Notes: generated by a model not told the origin, from the letters alone. 64,000 nt of DNA from Lichenostomus cassidix (GCA_008360975.2 CM039199.1:4170530-4234529); one strand, 5' to 3'; counted from the stretch's first letter, positions 11,932 to 25,500 are shown. Made by a program: numbers and translations.

Positions 11932-13104
11932 GAAAACAATTTCCCTGTGTGTGACAGAACTGTGCTTTTTGAGATGCATTTTGAGTTCCATCTATGCACC
12001 TGCAGATCCAGGTTTCTCTTTGGGGCTTTTGAGTTGCTTTGGATCTGACAGCATGGGAGCTCCTCTGTGCTTGCTGCCACAAAGACAGTTTTGATGTGCC
12101 CTGGAGCATCTTCCTGTGTGCCCTGCTCCATCTCCTGCTCCTGGGGTATCCAGCCTGCCTGTGCAAACAAAACAACCCTAAACCCCCAAAACACCATTTA
12201 ATGTTCAGATTGCACAGCTTTCTCCCTCACTCCAGTGACTAAATTCCACTTCATTGATGCAATAGGATGCTTCAGGCCATGTTCTCCAGGGCAGTGATTG
12301 CAGCTCCTCATGTGATTAAAGTCCCTTGGCCAGCAGCCCTTATCACAGTGGGGTTCATTCCTCCAGTAAGAGTGGCTGGTGCACGTTAACTGCACTGGGC
12401 TTCCAGATTTCATAGCCTTGGGATTTCTGCCTCAATAGTGAGAATACGTTGGGATTTGTTGCGATCCCACCTGAGCTCCACAGGATATTTGGATAATGGG
12501 CATACAGCAGGATCTGGGTCCTGTAGCCATCAATCTCCATAGGCACAGTAGATGTTTTTATTGCCCTTGCTTATCTGGCTGTCCCTCACTCTTTTAATAT
12601 GAACCATACCAAGTAAAGCTGACTGAGGATTGAAGATTATCCGTGGTATTCGTCACTTTTAGGAAGGGGAGTTGGTTCAGTGTTGGCTTTTAGCATTTGC
12701 TAGGCCTTGTCTCCTTGACAGAAAACAACAGACTAAAGCGATTACCAAGAACAGCTGCTTAGAAGGGGCTTTGAATATTTTTTCCGCCTTTGCTGACCTG
12801 AACCACAGCAATTATAAGTTCTGGTTATTGTAAACTTACCACAGAACACAAGGCATACCTTAAAATGATGTCATGTCTAGACACACAATTCAGGTATAAA
12901 TTATGGAGAGAAAGTAGCTTGTTCAGTGGTTAAACTGTAAAAATTTAACAAGATATTTCTGTGTCTCTAGCCTTCACTCTTGCATACGTATTTCTTTACC
13001 TCTTACCAGGAGAATTCTGTGACTGCCTCTTAATTTTTTTGTGTTGGGAGATGGAATTTCCTCCCTGTTCTCCATTTCATTTCCTATTTCTGCCTTGCTG
13101 GGTC
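11932..13104. other. Unique DNA with a candidate conserved non-coding stretch at 12590-12970
   Basis: No exon is recognised. From about 12590 to 12970 the sequence changes texture. It is AT-rich but complex, has few simple repeats, keeps scattered CpG (ATTATCCGTGG, ATTCGTCAC, AAGCGATTACC, TTTTCCGCC), and carries several TAAT/ATTA and GATTA/GATTACC-type homeodomain-like cores. That texture is common in vertebrate conserved non-coding elements. This is an impression, not a demonstrated constraint. Confidence 0.25.
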
Positions 13105-13200
13105 TCAGGGGAAGCAGTGTAGCCATCTACTCAGAGTCCAGAGCTAGAGAAGAAGACTCTTGGGTCCAGTCATGACTCAGGCAAGGTCACACAAGGGGTG
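13105..13200 (+). mobile_element. Possible MIR-like CORE-SINE remnant
   Basis: A loose resemblance to the 5' half of MIR-type SINEs is seen in order: GCAGTGTAGCCATCTACTCA, GAGTCCAGAGCTAGAG, CTCTTGGGTCCAGTC and GGCAAGGTCACACAAG. The last block resembles the MIR segment around the words for tRNA-derived/core junction. Divergence is high and the match may be chance. A profile search would decide. Confidence 0.2.
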
Positions 13201-13550
13201 ATGTACGGCAAGCTTTCCAAAATTTGGCTTGCTATTTTTGGGTAGCTTTGTTTTATGGGGTGGTAGAGGAAAGAGAACTCTGCTGTGGTGCCCAGGTGCC
13301 TGATTTTCCAAGTACTCACAATTTGGAGTCTCGGCAACATCCCAGTGAGGCTGTGTGGGCCTTACATTTCAGGGGAAGTTGGACCCCATTTCCAGCAGGC
13401 TCATCTCTGTGGTTGTGTGAGCTGGATTTCTGTCTGGAGTCACTGCTGCAGCTCTCAGGGGGATGGTGGGCACAGCTGATGGTAGCTCATACCTGTGGGT
13501 TTGAGCCCTGCAGGCTCACAGGAGGTTGTCTGCCACAGGCACTGTGGAGC

Positions 13551-13773
13551 AGCATGTGGAAATCGGTGAGAAGCACATGGAAATCAGTGAGAAGCACATA
13601 AAAATCAGCAGCACATGGGAATCAGTGAGAAGCATGTGGAAATGAGTGAGCAGCACGTGGAAATCAGCAAGAAGCACATGGATATCATGAGAAACACGTG
13701 GAAATCAGTGAGAAGCACATGGATATCAGTGAGCAGCATGTGGAAATCAGTGAGCAACACATGGAAATCAGTG
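13551..13773. repeat. 21-bp minisatellite, about 11 units, one E-box per unit
   Basis: The unit is AGCACATGG followed by AAATCAGTGAGA (21 bp), repeated about 10.9 times. Nine full units are 21 bp, one is 20 bp, one has lost 4 bp (17 bp), and the final copy is partial (18 bp). Variants alternate between CACATG, CATGTG and CACGTG at the same position, so nearly every unit holds a CANNTG E-box. Two are the perfect palindrome CACGTG, at 13654-13659 and 13695-13700; one unit has the broken form CACATA. Because 21 is a multiple of three, the array stays open in frames on both strands and yields heptad-like peptide repeats (for example SEKHVEI and the minus-strand CFSLIST type). I regard these as a by-product, not genes. 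Sequence divergence between units suggests the array is not extremely recent. Confidence 0.95.
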
Positions 13774-16700
13774 TCCTGCCCACCACCAGGGCCTTGGGCA
13801 GAACTGCACTGCTGCACAGAGAGGGCTCCCCTGCAGACAGGGCCTGGCTACTCTGACTTGTGTCAAAATCCAGCTCCCCACACTTGGCCTAGGCTGAATT
13901 TCATGATGGGATCAGAATGGTTGGCTTACCACCTGGTGTAATCCATACCTCCAGGTAGCTGCAGTGAAATGCAGACTTTGGAGGTGGAGGAGGCCTGTTG
14001 GCTTAGCAAGCCAGTGCAGGGCTATTCTCCACAGTGTACTCTCTTGTGCTTTTCCTGGCCTAATTACACAGTCCTCAAATGAAGGAATTTGGCAAGAATG
14101 TTCTTCCGTTTTAACTGGTATTTGGTCTCAAGTTCTCTTAGTAAGCTTTTTCTCAGTCATCTCCATTAGAGCAAGCTGCCATCTAGAATTTCCCTGTGTA
14201 GAAGCCTGTTGTGGATTTTGCTTCCAGGTCCAAATATGATACCTCTTCTGACCTGAGGAGCACCTTGCTCTCCCCAGACACCTGATGTGCCATCTGTGTG
14301 TCCCCTTGAGAGCAAGGATCTAACTCTTGTCATACCTGGGCCTCTCATGGTCTTTTTTTTAACCCATAATCACATCAGTTTGTTTCCTGGAAGCTCTCTA
14401 TGCTGCAGGTCTCTGGAGACAACTATTAATGCTCAGCAAGGAGAGATGGCAATTGATTCTAGAGAAGTTGTTCTGCTCTTGTTGCCATAGGGACAGTTTT
14501 GGAATACACTGAAGAACAGTTTCACTCTATTTTCAGCACATCCAGCAATGTTCTCAATTCCAAAGGGGCACATGTTTCTGCAGTCTCAAGAACTTGGAGT
14601 GTCCACATTGGCAACTGGTGTGGAAGACTTTTCTTTGGTATCCATGAACTCAGGTAGAGAAGCCCTAAGCCTTGGTTCACTCTCAACACTTGTTTTTTTG
14701 GTACAATCAGGTCAATTTTACCTGTGCCATGTAGATGTCAGATCTGTTCTGGAGCTGTGGCTTTCCTGTCCTGACCAAGTGTTGGTACAAAGGTAGTCCC
14801 CAGGTCCTTTTTGCTGTCCTGTTTTCCATGATCGCAGCAAGACCTGTTTTCATTTGGATGCAATTGTATCCATTGTTCCTCCCGTCCTCTTAGTCCCTGT
14901 CAGCCAAGAATGATTTTTTCTCTGTGTTTGCCCCCTGCTTTGCTGCTGTCTGCAGGGCAGTGTGTAGAAGGTGAACATTGCCAGGTGTCCCCTGAGGGGT
15001 TAATGCTCTGTGCAGGAGGCACAAACCTTGTGGTATTTATGAATGTGCCACAAATTGCCAGAACATCTTCAGAGATCAACAAAGACAGTGATTGCTGAAG
15101 CAAGGCCAAAGAGTAGATGCTGCCACTGGAATACTTTGTTTTTTTAAGAGCACTGAAGAAATTAAAACTCCCACTGCACCCTTCCAATGCCTTGTGCAGA
15201 CTGAGGTGGCCTTAGGGCCCCTTTTCAGCTTTTGATTGAGTGATTGTTTTTGTACATGGATGTCTTTTTTTTTTCTTTAATGGCTATTAAACATAGGAGG
15301 AGAGTGTTATTACAGCTCTGAGTGCTGTCAGCCAAAGTTTGTCCTCACTTCTGCTTCTAGGATATCCACTTGCAGTTGTCCCAGTTTTCCCTATTCATGG
15401 CTTTTAAGAGGTTCTTTTCCTTTCATGAGACTCTTGATCAGCTCAAGTACAAACAGATGGAAAGCAGCAGAGATCCAGCTCCAGAGCAGCACCCAGGCCA
15501 GGGTCTTAACTCATCTGAAGTGTTTGGTGCTCAGGGACAGGGACTACAGCCAGGAATTGCATAGCCTGGGGCAGGATGCTGTAGGTTCCTCCATGTGTTG
15601 TCCTTCTTTACCTCTCCTTCACCTCCATTTCCATCTTGTTTTTTTTAAGGCTCTTGTTTGCCCAGGTGGAGCTCAATTCCTTTCCTGGAATATGGATGTG
15701 TCCCTCTCCTGGCCAAGTCCAAGGGCACGAAGCTGCAGGCTCAGCTGGCACCTGTCCCCTCCCCAGGCACGTTGGGACAGGGAGTGACAGCTGATGGTCC
15801 ATGGGAGCTGAAAGTTATGGAGAAGCAGTTGGTGTTTCAGGGAAGAGTTGTCTTGGCACCCTGTTCTATTTTGTGGTGTTTGAGAAGTGCTCTGAATGGA
15901 GGAACAGTTTCTGGTCCTGTTGCTGAGTGTGCATAGTAAATGCCAACTTCTGCTGTCCCTGGAGCCTTTACTTCGAATGCCCACAAAACAGAAGCCCTAA
16001 TTAGCACAGGAATTGTCTCTAATGGGCCATCTTGCCTCGGGGGGGCTGGTTTTGAGCCCCTGGTCACTGCATTGCCTCAGGAGTGAGGAGGCTTGGCCAT
16101 GTCCTGACTTTGTGCCAACAAGGGAAATTCTCCACTGGACCACTGTGTGTGTTTCCCCTGTGGAATGATCACCATGTAACTCTTCCAGGGTCAATGTGAG
16201 CCATCTTTCAAACAAATGTCATATGGAAGTTTGCAAATCCTATTGTCCCAGGAAAAATTAACTTGCTCCAAAGTGTTGAAGTGTTGCAGGAAGCAGAACT
16301 TCAGACTGTACTGAAATACTGAACTATGTGGAAGCTAGAGAATTTTCCCACTTTTACTCCATGTGGAGTAACTTAGCTTTTTCAGCACCTTAAGGGCATT
16401 GACATACATCCAGGGAAGGGAAAGGAGGAGAAATGCAAGAAATGAAAATGTGAACCAGAGCTGCTTAGGCAGAGAACATGGCCTGCATATGAGATTCCCT
16501 TTTGCTTCGGATTTTATAGGATTTTTATGGGAAAGGGAAGAGATATGATCTCTGGGGAGAACACACCTTTCTGCAGCTTTCTACTCAGAGATGGCCTTTA
16601 GCAAGTGTGTGTGTTATAGATAAGTTCTTAATTTGAAGCAGAGCTTCTTGAAGTTCTTAACAATACCTCTCTAAGTATCACCACTAGGAACTCTGCAGGG

Positions 16701-18645
16701 AGAGGTTTTGTTTAATTTTAACAGAAATTTTTAATTCTAAAATTAAAATTTAGAAATTTTAACTTCTAGGAAGTTCAGGTTTGGTTAACAGTGGGACCAG
16801 CTTTTAATACATTGTAGTTGGGCCAATGCTGTATTGGGAACTGAACATTCCTGTTGGAAGTAAAGCAGTGGATGGAGTGTAGTGTGAATCCTGAATAGAT
16901 GTTGTGTCGCTTAGCACAAAACAACCATCTCCCACGATATAAGTCCTAAATAAACACAGAAAAAATGTGTGTGGTGTCCATGAATGTGCTGAAAAGAAGC
17001 ATCTTTGCTCACAGATTTCCATGTTCCATGCTTGTGCACTGGTTGACAACCCACTCTGGCATTTTGTGTCATGTAATTACAGGACTCTCAGTCTATCCTG
17101 CCATTTTCTGAGTAGTGCTCTTGGCCACACCAGCGAGCCAGGCTGTGAACATTGTGAGGACAGACTCTATCACATTTTTTTATAATCTCAGCTAGTTCCT
17201 GAAGTGGAGCTTTGAGTGACTGGTGACAGATCTGCTCTAAGTTTGGAAGCAAATGCAAATTATTTCAGAGAAAATCTGTTTCACAGAGCAAGCCTCTGCC
17301 GGCTGGGGAGGAAGGATCAGATATATTCACCTAGGCTTTCTCATCTAGCCAGCTTCACATTCCTTTCCCTCCCCCTCCCAGGCTTCTGTTTCTTTTGTTT
17401 CCCCCCAAGACCCATTGTTCTTGTTCTCTTTCAGTGGTTAAGGCACAGCTGGAGTCAGGAACAGGCAGGGAGCAGTTTTGGGGTGCTGGGCTGAGGTGGC
17501 CTCCTGATTCCCAGCCTCAGCTGCTCTTCTGTGTCTACTCCTTGGTGGCTCACAGCACGTCCCACCAGTGCCATTATCCACAGCTACTGCTGGGCCCACA
17601 GGGTTTTCCAAACTCCTCTGCTTGTACTCCACAAGGCTCCTTCTTCTGCACTGGTAATGGGGAATAATCACATCAGTCCCCAGAGAAGCTTAGGATGTGG
17701 GAGAATGAACAGGAGGCAATGGTTTCCTCATCTCCCTGGCATGAGACACCCCAAACTTGGGATGCTGTGGACAGACTTTGTTCTGTGTGTTCCCCAGCAA
17801 TGCCTGGAGAAGCCTCTCTGCCATTGGTACTAAACTGAATTTCACCCTTGTGCCAAGAGGATTGGCAAAGGATTGTCTTCACCTTCCCCTGGGTTTCCAG
17901 AATGGCAAAGGCTGGTCTGTGCTTGACTCCTCAGCTTGAGGAAGGTGAGTGAACTGTCATGGCTCTCCAACTGGGACTGCACAGGAGGCTCTGCCTCCAG
18001 CTCCTCTGCAGCTGCTCCTCGTGGAAAGGAACTAGAGGGTGAATCCAGCAGGATCTCCTCTCCTATTCCTCAGCTACCTGAGGACGGTATCTCCTGTGCC
18101 TGCTTTCTGCAGCTGCCTTCCCTGGAGGGCTTGATGGAAATGCAGGAGGGCTGCTGGCTTGTGAGAAGGAAAGTGATACTTTGGAAATTGCCAGGCTTCA
18201 GGATTTAACTCTTTAGCCCCTGGAGTTCCAAAGCAATGACTGCTTCGACATGCTGAGTTAGCCCCTAATTTTTAAGTGTCCTGCAGCAGAGCTGAGCCTT
18301 CTGGGATGTTCAAAGCAGCCCATTTTCTTCCCTGTATCCATAGGATCCCAGCTGTGCAGGCAAGAAATCAGCAGGGAACAACCCAGCAAGCAAAGGAGGT
18401 GAGAGCAAGTGCCTGAACTCTGGAAAGCAAAACTCTGGGAGTGGCTCACCTCCCTCCCCACCTTTCCTAAAGCTCAGCAGCACTCATGGAGCTGGAATGG
18501 GGCTGCATTTATCAAATTCCTGTCTGCAACAGCAATGCAGTTGTTTTAGATTAGTGTACAAATAGACATTAGTGTAATACATCTGTTGTTAATCCACATC
18601 TTGGTGGAAAAGAGATGCCAACACATCATTTATTAGCCACATCGA
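13774..18645. other. Unique non-coding DNA, no gene recognised
   Basis: I see no exon, RNA gene or clear transposon. Open frames reach about 120 codons but have no recognisable motifs. An AT-rich stretch with internal inverted repeats lies at 16709-16763 (listed separately). GAAG|GTGAGT at about 17941-17950 is a donor-like match without a credible exon. Confidence 0.55.
16709..16763. repeat. AT-rich, partly palindromic stretch
   Basis: A run made almost wholly of A and T contains opposed motifs TTCTAAA and TTTAGAA separated by about 7 bp, flanked by TTTTAA/TTAAAA variants. It could extrude a short hairpin or simply be low-complexity DNA. No target duplication or transposon terminus was recognised. 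Confidence 0.6.
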
Positions 18646-18680
18646 TCCTATAATGTCCTTTCTTTTGTCTTTTGAGTATG

Positions 18681-18790
18681 TAATGGGTTCCAGGATGTCT
18701 TTTATTTCATTGTATACCACATTTCCTCTTGTCTAACATAGCAGGACATAATGCGTTCCAGGATATAATTTATGCCATTTTGGAACTGGA
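18681..18790 (+). repeat. Diverged direct duplication, period about 68 bp
   Basis: TAATGGGTTCCAGGAT at 18681 recurs as TAATGCGTTCCAGGAT at 18749. Each copy is followed by T/A-rich sequence ending in a CATT-type block. A shorter TAATGTCC echo lies at 18651. The similarity holds for about 16 bp and then decays, so this is either an old local duplication or coincidence. Confidence 0.35.
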
Positions 18791-21700
18791 CACCACACAA
18801 TGTATCCTCAATTTTCCTGAAAACCTTCAGTGTGTTGTGCTCTGCTCACAGGTCTTTGCACAATTGATGGGTAGAAAGAGCTGGAAAACTAGGAGGAAGA
18901 AAAGCAATTTATTTTTAGTCCAAGGAGAGCTAAAGGATCATGAGGAGCTCTGGATGCTGGCATGGCAGGCTATAACTCTTACACCCTTGATTTGTTTAGA
19001 AAGTTGGAAAGGGAAGTGCTAGTCCAGTTTAAGAGCCTGTCCATGACTGCTTTTGTAAGACCATGATAGTTTCAGTGGGATTCCACTCTGAAAAGGAGCC
19101 AGTTAAGGGGTAGCTGTGACAGATACATATCTCCTTTTTTGTGAAAATTGAGAGCTGCTGCTTATCTGTTTATATCACAACTCTGTGCCAACCCTAGGTG
19201 AAAGAATGAAAACCACCTCACTGTCTTTTTCCCTGTTTGGTGATGTTAATGAGTTTTGAGAAGCAGATGACATTCACAGGTGATGAGGGAAGCAGGGACA
19301 CAAGTCCTGCTGAATGTTGGGGAGTTTGGTGGTAATTTGCTTGTGGAATGATCATCTGGGGAGGAATTGGCAGTGGCCACTTGCCTGATAGCTTCTGCAG
19401 GAGTCTGTTCCTTTTACTTGTCTTTGTCATGAATCAAAATCCCACCCAGAATGATGGAATCCCAGTCCTGCATCCCCACTGCAATATCCCAGTGTCAGCT
19501 TTGGCCTGTGCCAGATGTTCACTTTGTGGTGGAGTTGGACACTGGAACAAGAGACTGGTCCAAAGGGACAGCACAGGATTTCAAATCAGCTTCTGCAGGG
19601 AGGAAGAATCACCATGAGCAGAACCTTTGAGTTTTAGCTCAGACCAACAGTTGTAAACCTGTGGAAAGGTTTTTAAAGATAAAACATTTCAGCAAGATAA
19701 AGCATATTCCTTCTTTGTTTGTTTTGTTGTTTTCTTTCTTTCATCAAAGAATCTCACAGGAGACAATTTGTCTTGCACTGTCCCAGTTTCCCTGCTGTGT
19801 CTGTGTGTGTCTGGTGTCTGATGCCTCAGTCCTGTGGCTGGAGGACTGTAAGGCAATAATGGCCCTGTTAACTGCAGCCCCGTGTTCTTGCTCTATCAAA
19901 CCTTTTTCTTTAGTATGTGCTGGTTTGAAGCGCATGAAGAGCACAGGGAGTTTGGGAAAGCGTTGCTGGGGTAACCGAGACGTAAAACCAGAGGGAATAA
20001 TGTTAATAAAATAAATTGCTGACTCGGAGCAGCCTGATAACTCAGACGGGTGAGTTCTCAGGCTTGACATCATGTTTTTCTCCTTTCCTCCCTCTCTGCC
20101 CTGCATCAGCTGCCTCTCACTTGCAGGCACTGTCATTCACAGGCCCACAGTTTAGCTAAATCCAATCCAGTGTCATGCCGTTAGCACACAGGTCTCCCGT
20201 GCCAGGATTTTGTTTCCAGGTCTCCAGAGACCCAAATGTTAAAACTTTTAAAAAGGCAAACTGCTGTAGAAATAAGAAACTCTTATTCCTCTCCACACAG
20301 CTCAGCACTGTTCCTGTGCAAGGGGAGATACAACAGAATATGAAATAACAAACAACACAGACACCAGTGAAGAGATTAATTCTCCTGCCAAGGCACAGGA
20401 ATACTGCTGGTGGAGAAGGTGGAGTTATTTATGTTGTGAATAACATCTTTAGGTGTGTATTGTGCTATAAACACAGAACAGAGTCTCAAACTGAACGATC
20501 TTCCTGTCTGCACTGTCTGCTTTAGTTAAAAGATCACAAAATTAGGGCAGCTGTGAAATTCTGTGTTTGCATATGAACAGTCTCCACACCTCAGTGTCAC
20601 AGGACATGAACACAGCTGAAATTTCTGTGTGCTTCAGAGGATGTTCAGAACTTTTTACTGCTATTGAGACCTCTTCTGCTTGCATCAGAGCAGATAAACC
20701 TCCCAGAGCACAGCTCAGCAAGAAAATTGGGGTGCTTGAGAAGAATCTTAAGGAAGAACAAGTTTTTCTGTTAAGTGTCTGATGTATGGTCCTTTATGCT
20801 TTCCTTGATGCCAGCCCTTTTCAAAAACTTTTTCTTCCTGGCACTTCCTATTGGCATTTATTTTGTTGGTACCTGAGGCAGGTGGTTGCTCTTGAGAGCC
20901 TAGATGGCACTTTTTTCCTACCACCATAAGATTTAAGAGATCCTCAGGAGGAGTGGTGTGTGCTGCACACAGAGGAGGAATTAACAGCACACTTAGGTGC
21001 TGTGCAGGTTGGGACACTGAGGGATAGCTCAAGTGACTTTCCTGTGGTTAACAATGCTCTGTGGAAGATGTTGGTGCTTCTCAGCTCTGTGCCTCAATCC
21101 AGTTTGCATTTTCTCTCCCTGGAACAGAAATGACCAACATTTAAGTGCTGGAAGCTGCCTTGATCATGTAAAATTATGTCCCTGTCCTTTTTCTGCTAGA
21201 CCAAGCCCACTTTGTGTAGCACTACTGAGAGTCTGGTGAAACCCCCTTGCCCTGCACCTGCCTGGCCTCCAGCATAGCCTGTTGGGGGATGTGGTGCCCC
21301 AAACACTTGACATCTGAGAAAATTGGCTTTCCTGGGCTCCAGACAGAAATGGCTTGTGGTCCTCATCCAGCCCTTGGTCCATCAGCTGCTCTAAAATCAT
21401 TGTTAGAGGCACATTCTCTTTTGGTAGCTCGTCATAGCCAAGGGAGCCACTTCCTAGGCTGTGTGTGCTCCTGTCTGGGCCCTGCAGCCAGAAGGTTGCA
21501 ATTATTTCCTTGCTCTTTCAGACTTCATTATGTTGCTCCACATGCCTTCATATGGTAAAGGACACTGCAGTCCTAACAAGCTTGGCTGGAATAATCATTC
21601 CTTCTTGGCAAATACTTCCCCTGACTTGAAGCTGTGCAGTGAGACCAAAGAATCATCTTTATCTTTGTGATAAAGCAGTGATGCTGCTGGCTCAGCCCTG

Positions 21701-22496
21701 TCCCTGCTGAGGCAGGTATCCATTCCTGTGGGAAAGGGAAGACAATACTTTTATTTTGGCTGTTCAGCCGTGTCTGCAGTTCACCAGGAGCTAGGAATGT
21801 GCTGTTCCCATGGTGATGCTGGGCTGGGCAGTGCCATGTGCTGTGACACGACTTCCCACACCACTGGGGAATGGACTAAGGATCCTGTGCCCAGTTAAGC
21901 ACAGCAAGCACCAGTCCACAGAGCTGCCCAGGCGAATGCAGGGTGGGATGGGTCTGTGGGAATGTAGGCAAAGCAGTCAACACTGGAGACTCTTAAAATG
22001 CTTTGGAGGTGGTTGATTTTCCTCATGCCCTTTCTCAGATGAAGCTGGTGCACCTTCAGGTACTTTTTCACTTGCACAACGCATGGTCCAACATGCTAAA
22101 TTTGATTCCTTCCTGCCCCTGACGCCCCTGAAACTGCTCTAGATTTACCCCAGTGGAACTGAGGTTGGGATTAAAGCAGATGGGAAACTTGGCAAACTGT
22201 GCAGGCAGGATGACCTTTGCAGAGGCCAGGCATGAGTGCACATCTGTGTGCTTCTGCCATTCTGTGCATCTAGTGAGTCAGGGGGCTTAGAGGGGTTAGA
22301 AAAAAAGGGAGAACTCATGGCGTGATGCAGTGTTTTGGCACCACTGAGATATTTTGCTTAATAGTTTGGAGATGATTTAATCTTGGAGATAATTAAATTG
22401 AAGGTGTCATTTCAAAAGATAACAATGTATGTATGAGCTCTGTTAGGTTTGGCATAAGCTTCAGCTTGTTTTGTGGGGATTGAGGGATTTTCTTGT
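18791..22496. other. Unique non-coding DNA, no gene recognised
   Basis: No exon or family repeat is recognised. The longest frames (117 codons plus strand at 19661, 130 codons minus strand at 19744-20136) overlap each other on opposite strands and have no identifiable domain. A short GT-rich stretch lies near 19796-19815. Confidence 0.55.
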
Positions 22497-22536
22497 GTGG
22501 AACATGGGGGAGGAAAGTGGAACATGGGGGAGGAAA
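22497..22536. repeat. Perfect 20-bp tandem duplication
   Basis: The 20-bp word GTGGAACATGGGGGAGGAAA occurs twice back to back with no mismatch. Perfect identity suggests a recent slippage or tandem duplication event. No coding or regulatory role is apparent. Confidence 0.95.
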
Positions 22537-25500
22537 GGCAGGGCTAGTTTGATGGTATTTATTTCCACCCTTCCTTGCTATAAAATAATCTGACATAATG
22601 CAGAGCAAGAAAGCAGCCCCTGTGACTTCACGGGGGTGAGAGCAAAGTACTCCCCTGGACTTTAGTATAGCTTCTGACAATGAAACATCTTAGATAAAGT
22701 CCCATCTTCATGTTTTGTGCTCCCATGACCTGCTCAGGGAGAGCTGCTGGTCTGGGAAACAGCACTGGGGTCAGGAGGAGGCTCATGGCACTGGGAGCTC
22801 TGCAGGGTCTGTTCTCAGGGATGTGGGGTTCCAGGGTCCTGCTGGGCTCCCAAAAGGCCACTCTCTTCTCCACTACCATTTGTTTCAGCTGGAAAGTCCC
22901 TGTAGGTGTAGCTGCCATGGCTTGTGGCTTGCTCTGTGCCTTTCCAGCAGGACAGCTGTGCCTCTCACCAACTCCAACAGGGAAAGCTCCCTGCCCTGTG
23001 CTGGGCATGGCTCACTTTGTGCTCCCTGTGGGGATGTGCTAATCCTTGTACTTTGGGTAGTCCAGAGCTGTGTGTGATGTGGGGGACTTACCCAGCTGAA
23101 CTGAACATTTAACCTTCTGGTATGTGACCTACAGGTGACTGGAACACATGTTCCAGAGCTGAGGTGCCAGGAGGCTCCTACAGACCCTCTTGCATGGTCA
23201 GAGGGAGCCAGCCTGCAGTTTTCCCAGCAGGAATCCCTGTGAGTTGGCAGGGAGCCCTCAGTCACACGTGTCAGTGCTCTGCTCCATCCCTGCTGTGCCC
23301 CCAGCCCTGCCTGTGACACAGAGGTGACCAGGGAGCTGGGCTGGTGGGGAGATCTCCCTGCTCAGGACACTTGCCTTGGTGAGATGTCCCCTGACTGTCC
23401 TTAAAGAAGCTCCCTCAGCCCAGGCCATGCTTAGCAACAGGTTTGTGCAGTAAGAAATTGGTGGCAGATTTCCTTTCTTTCTACACATGGCATTTTTAGT
23501 AATATTTTGCCTTGTTCCTAAATGCTGCATTTATTGCTCTGGGTCTCAGAGCTCTGCTGCTACCAGTTTATCACCAGCTGTGTGACCCTCAGAGAAGAAA
23601 GGCTCTATGTAATAATATGTGTGTGTCTGTGCTTTTTTTCCACTTTAGCTCTGATGTGAAAAGCCCTGTCTAGGCATTTAAGTGGCGTGGCTTGTGATAT
23701 ACACCAATTTATGCAGAAGTTGGCAGGGGGCTTTTTTCCTTGCCAGCAGGAGAAGGAAGGGGACCTGGGACCTCCTTCTGGTGAATTACTTAGAAAAACA
23801 GCCAACATTTAAAATTACAGGTTTGGAATTGAACTATAAATTCCAGTGAAGTAAAAGATCCATGAATAATATGTCATTAGGCTGAAATATAATTTGTTTG
23901 TATGTTTTAAGCAGTAGAAAGGAAACAGGATATAATTCCTATTAGCAACGTATATATTTTCCCCAAGCAAGAACCAGCTGCCTGATGGAAAGTTTATGTT
24001 TGCTCCATAAATGTTTTTAACTGTTTGGTTGTATTGGGGTTTTTTTCCAGTGGTACACAGAGCTTTAATCCCTCCTGGTTCAGCTGGTTTGATGTGCTGC
24101 TCTCGTTTTGGGATTGTGTGCTCTCTGTTCAGTGTGAGCATGTCATGGGTTGCCACAGATTTAACTCAAGATCCAGAAATCAAGAGGAAGTTTGTCTGTC
24201 TGCTCTGATTGGCATCTTGAGAATTACAAGCCAGACTCATGGAAGATCTTCTCACATCTTTGCTCAGATCTACCCAACTGTTCTGTGATCTGGAAAACTC
24301 TGGTGAAACAAGAGGAGGTATTTTTACAAGAGACTTTTAGCATTTCCCACCTAGTGTTGGACCCAGTGTAGTCATAGAGCACTTTCAGTGTTTTTATCAG
24401 GGAACACATTATTTTGTTTATGCCATTAGAAGTCTGGGTGAATTGGATCAAAATGTTGCATTCACTTCTGTTTGAGACAGAAATTGCCACAGATCCTTCC
24501 ACAGAAGGGTTTAAGGCACTTGTGGTGCCCTTTCAGTGAGCAGAGGTGGATGCCAGCTGAGGAATCTGGAGTTTATCTCATTTTCTTTTATCAGCATCCC
24601 TCTCCTCACTGGGATGTTGTACCTACTTATCTGTGGCTGTACCTACTTATCTCACAGCAGGTAACTGTGGAAGGCAAAAGCTTAGGGAAAACTTTTTTTT
24701 TTTTTTATGATTCCGGTTTAACATATATGGGTCCTAGCTCGTGTTTAAAGTCACTTTGGGTTTAGTTTGGGAGGCTGGAGTATTTGACTTGGTTTGGGAA
24801 GTCGTGTTGGCTCCAAAATGGTGCATGCCAGGGGTGAATTGGGGCTCAATTACAAAGAGCTTTTGTGGAAACAAGTTCTGAAAAGGGCTGAGCTTCCTGA
24901 GAATCTCAATGACCTTGGTAAGGGCTTGCTCTGAATTCAGCTTCAGAGAGATTGAGAGCTTCATCTGAACTGGAAAGAAGACAAGTTGTTCAAATGTGCT
25001 CTGTGTTAACACCTGGCACTGCATGAGGTCTGAAGGAGCAGTATCTGTTTAGGAACACTTGGGTACAGTAAATGTGTAACTGTGGGAGGTCCTGGGCCTT
25101 CCTCACTGCTTGGAATTGAAAGCAGCTCAGCCCAAGGCAGTGGAAGAGCATTTGGATAAAGATGGCATAAATAGAAACGTGATGGAGACCTGTAGCACCC
25201 CTGTGAATCCTGGGCTGAGCCAGAAAGAGTTAAAGAGCTCCTGTCCAGGGAGTAATGGCAGGAGCTGCCATTTGGTGCTGACAGACAGGGAGTCACTTGC
25301 TGCCTGCAGCTTCTATCAATTTCCACTCTGTTGTCAGCAGGCTGTAAATAAAACCTCTGCTGGGCTGCTCTCTGTGCTCTCTGGGACTGCAGCCGCCTCC
25401 AGGCGAGCACTGATGGATATGGAGGCCTGATGGATATCCAGGGCCTGGCTGTGCCCCCAGCCATCCCTCAGGGCAAGGGACAATCCCAGCATCCCAACAT

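Noticed and set aside
13605..13941. Peptide-repeat proteins encoded by the minisatellite on both strands
   Set aside because: The 21-bp period keeps all frames without an initial stop open, so the repeated peptides follow from the array and are not evidence of a gene.
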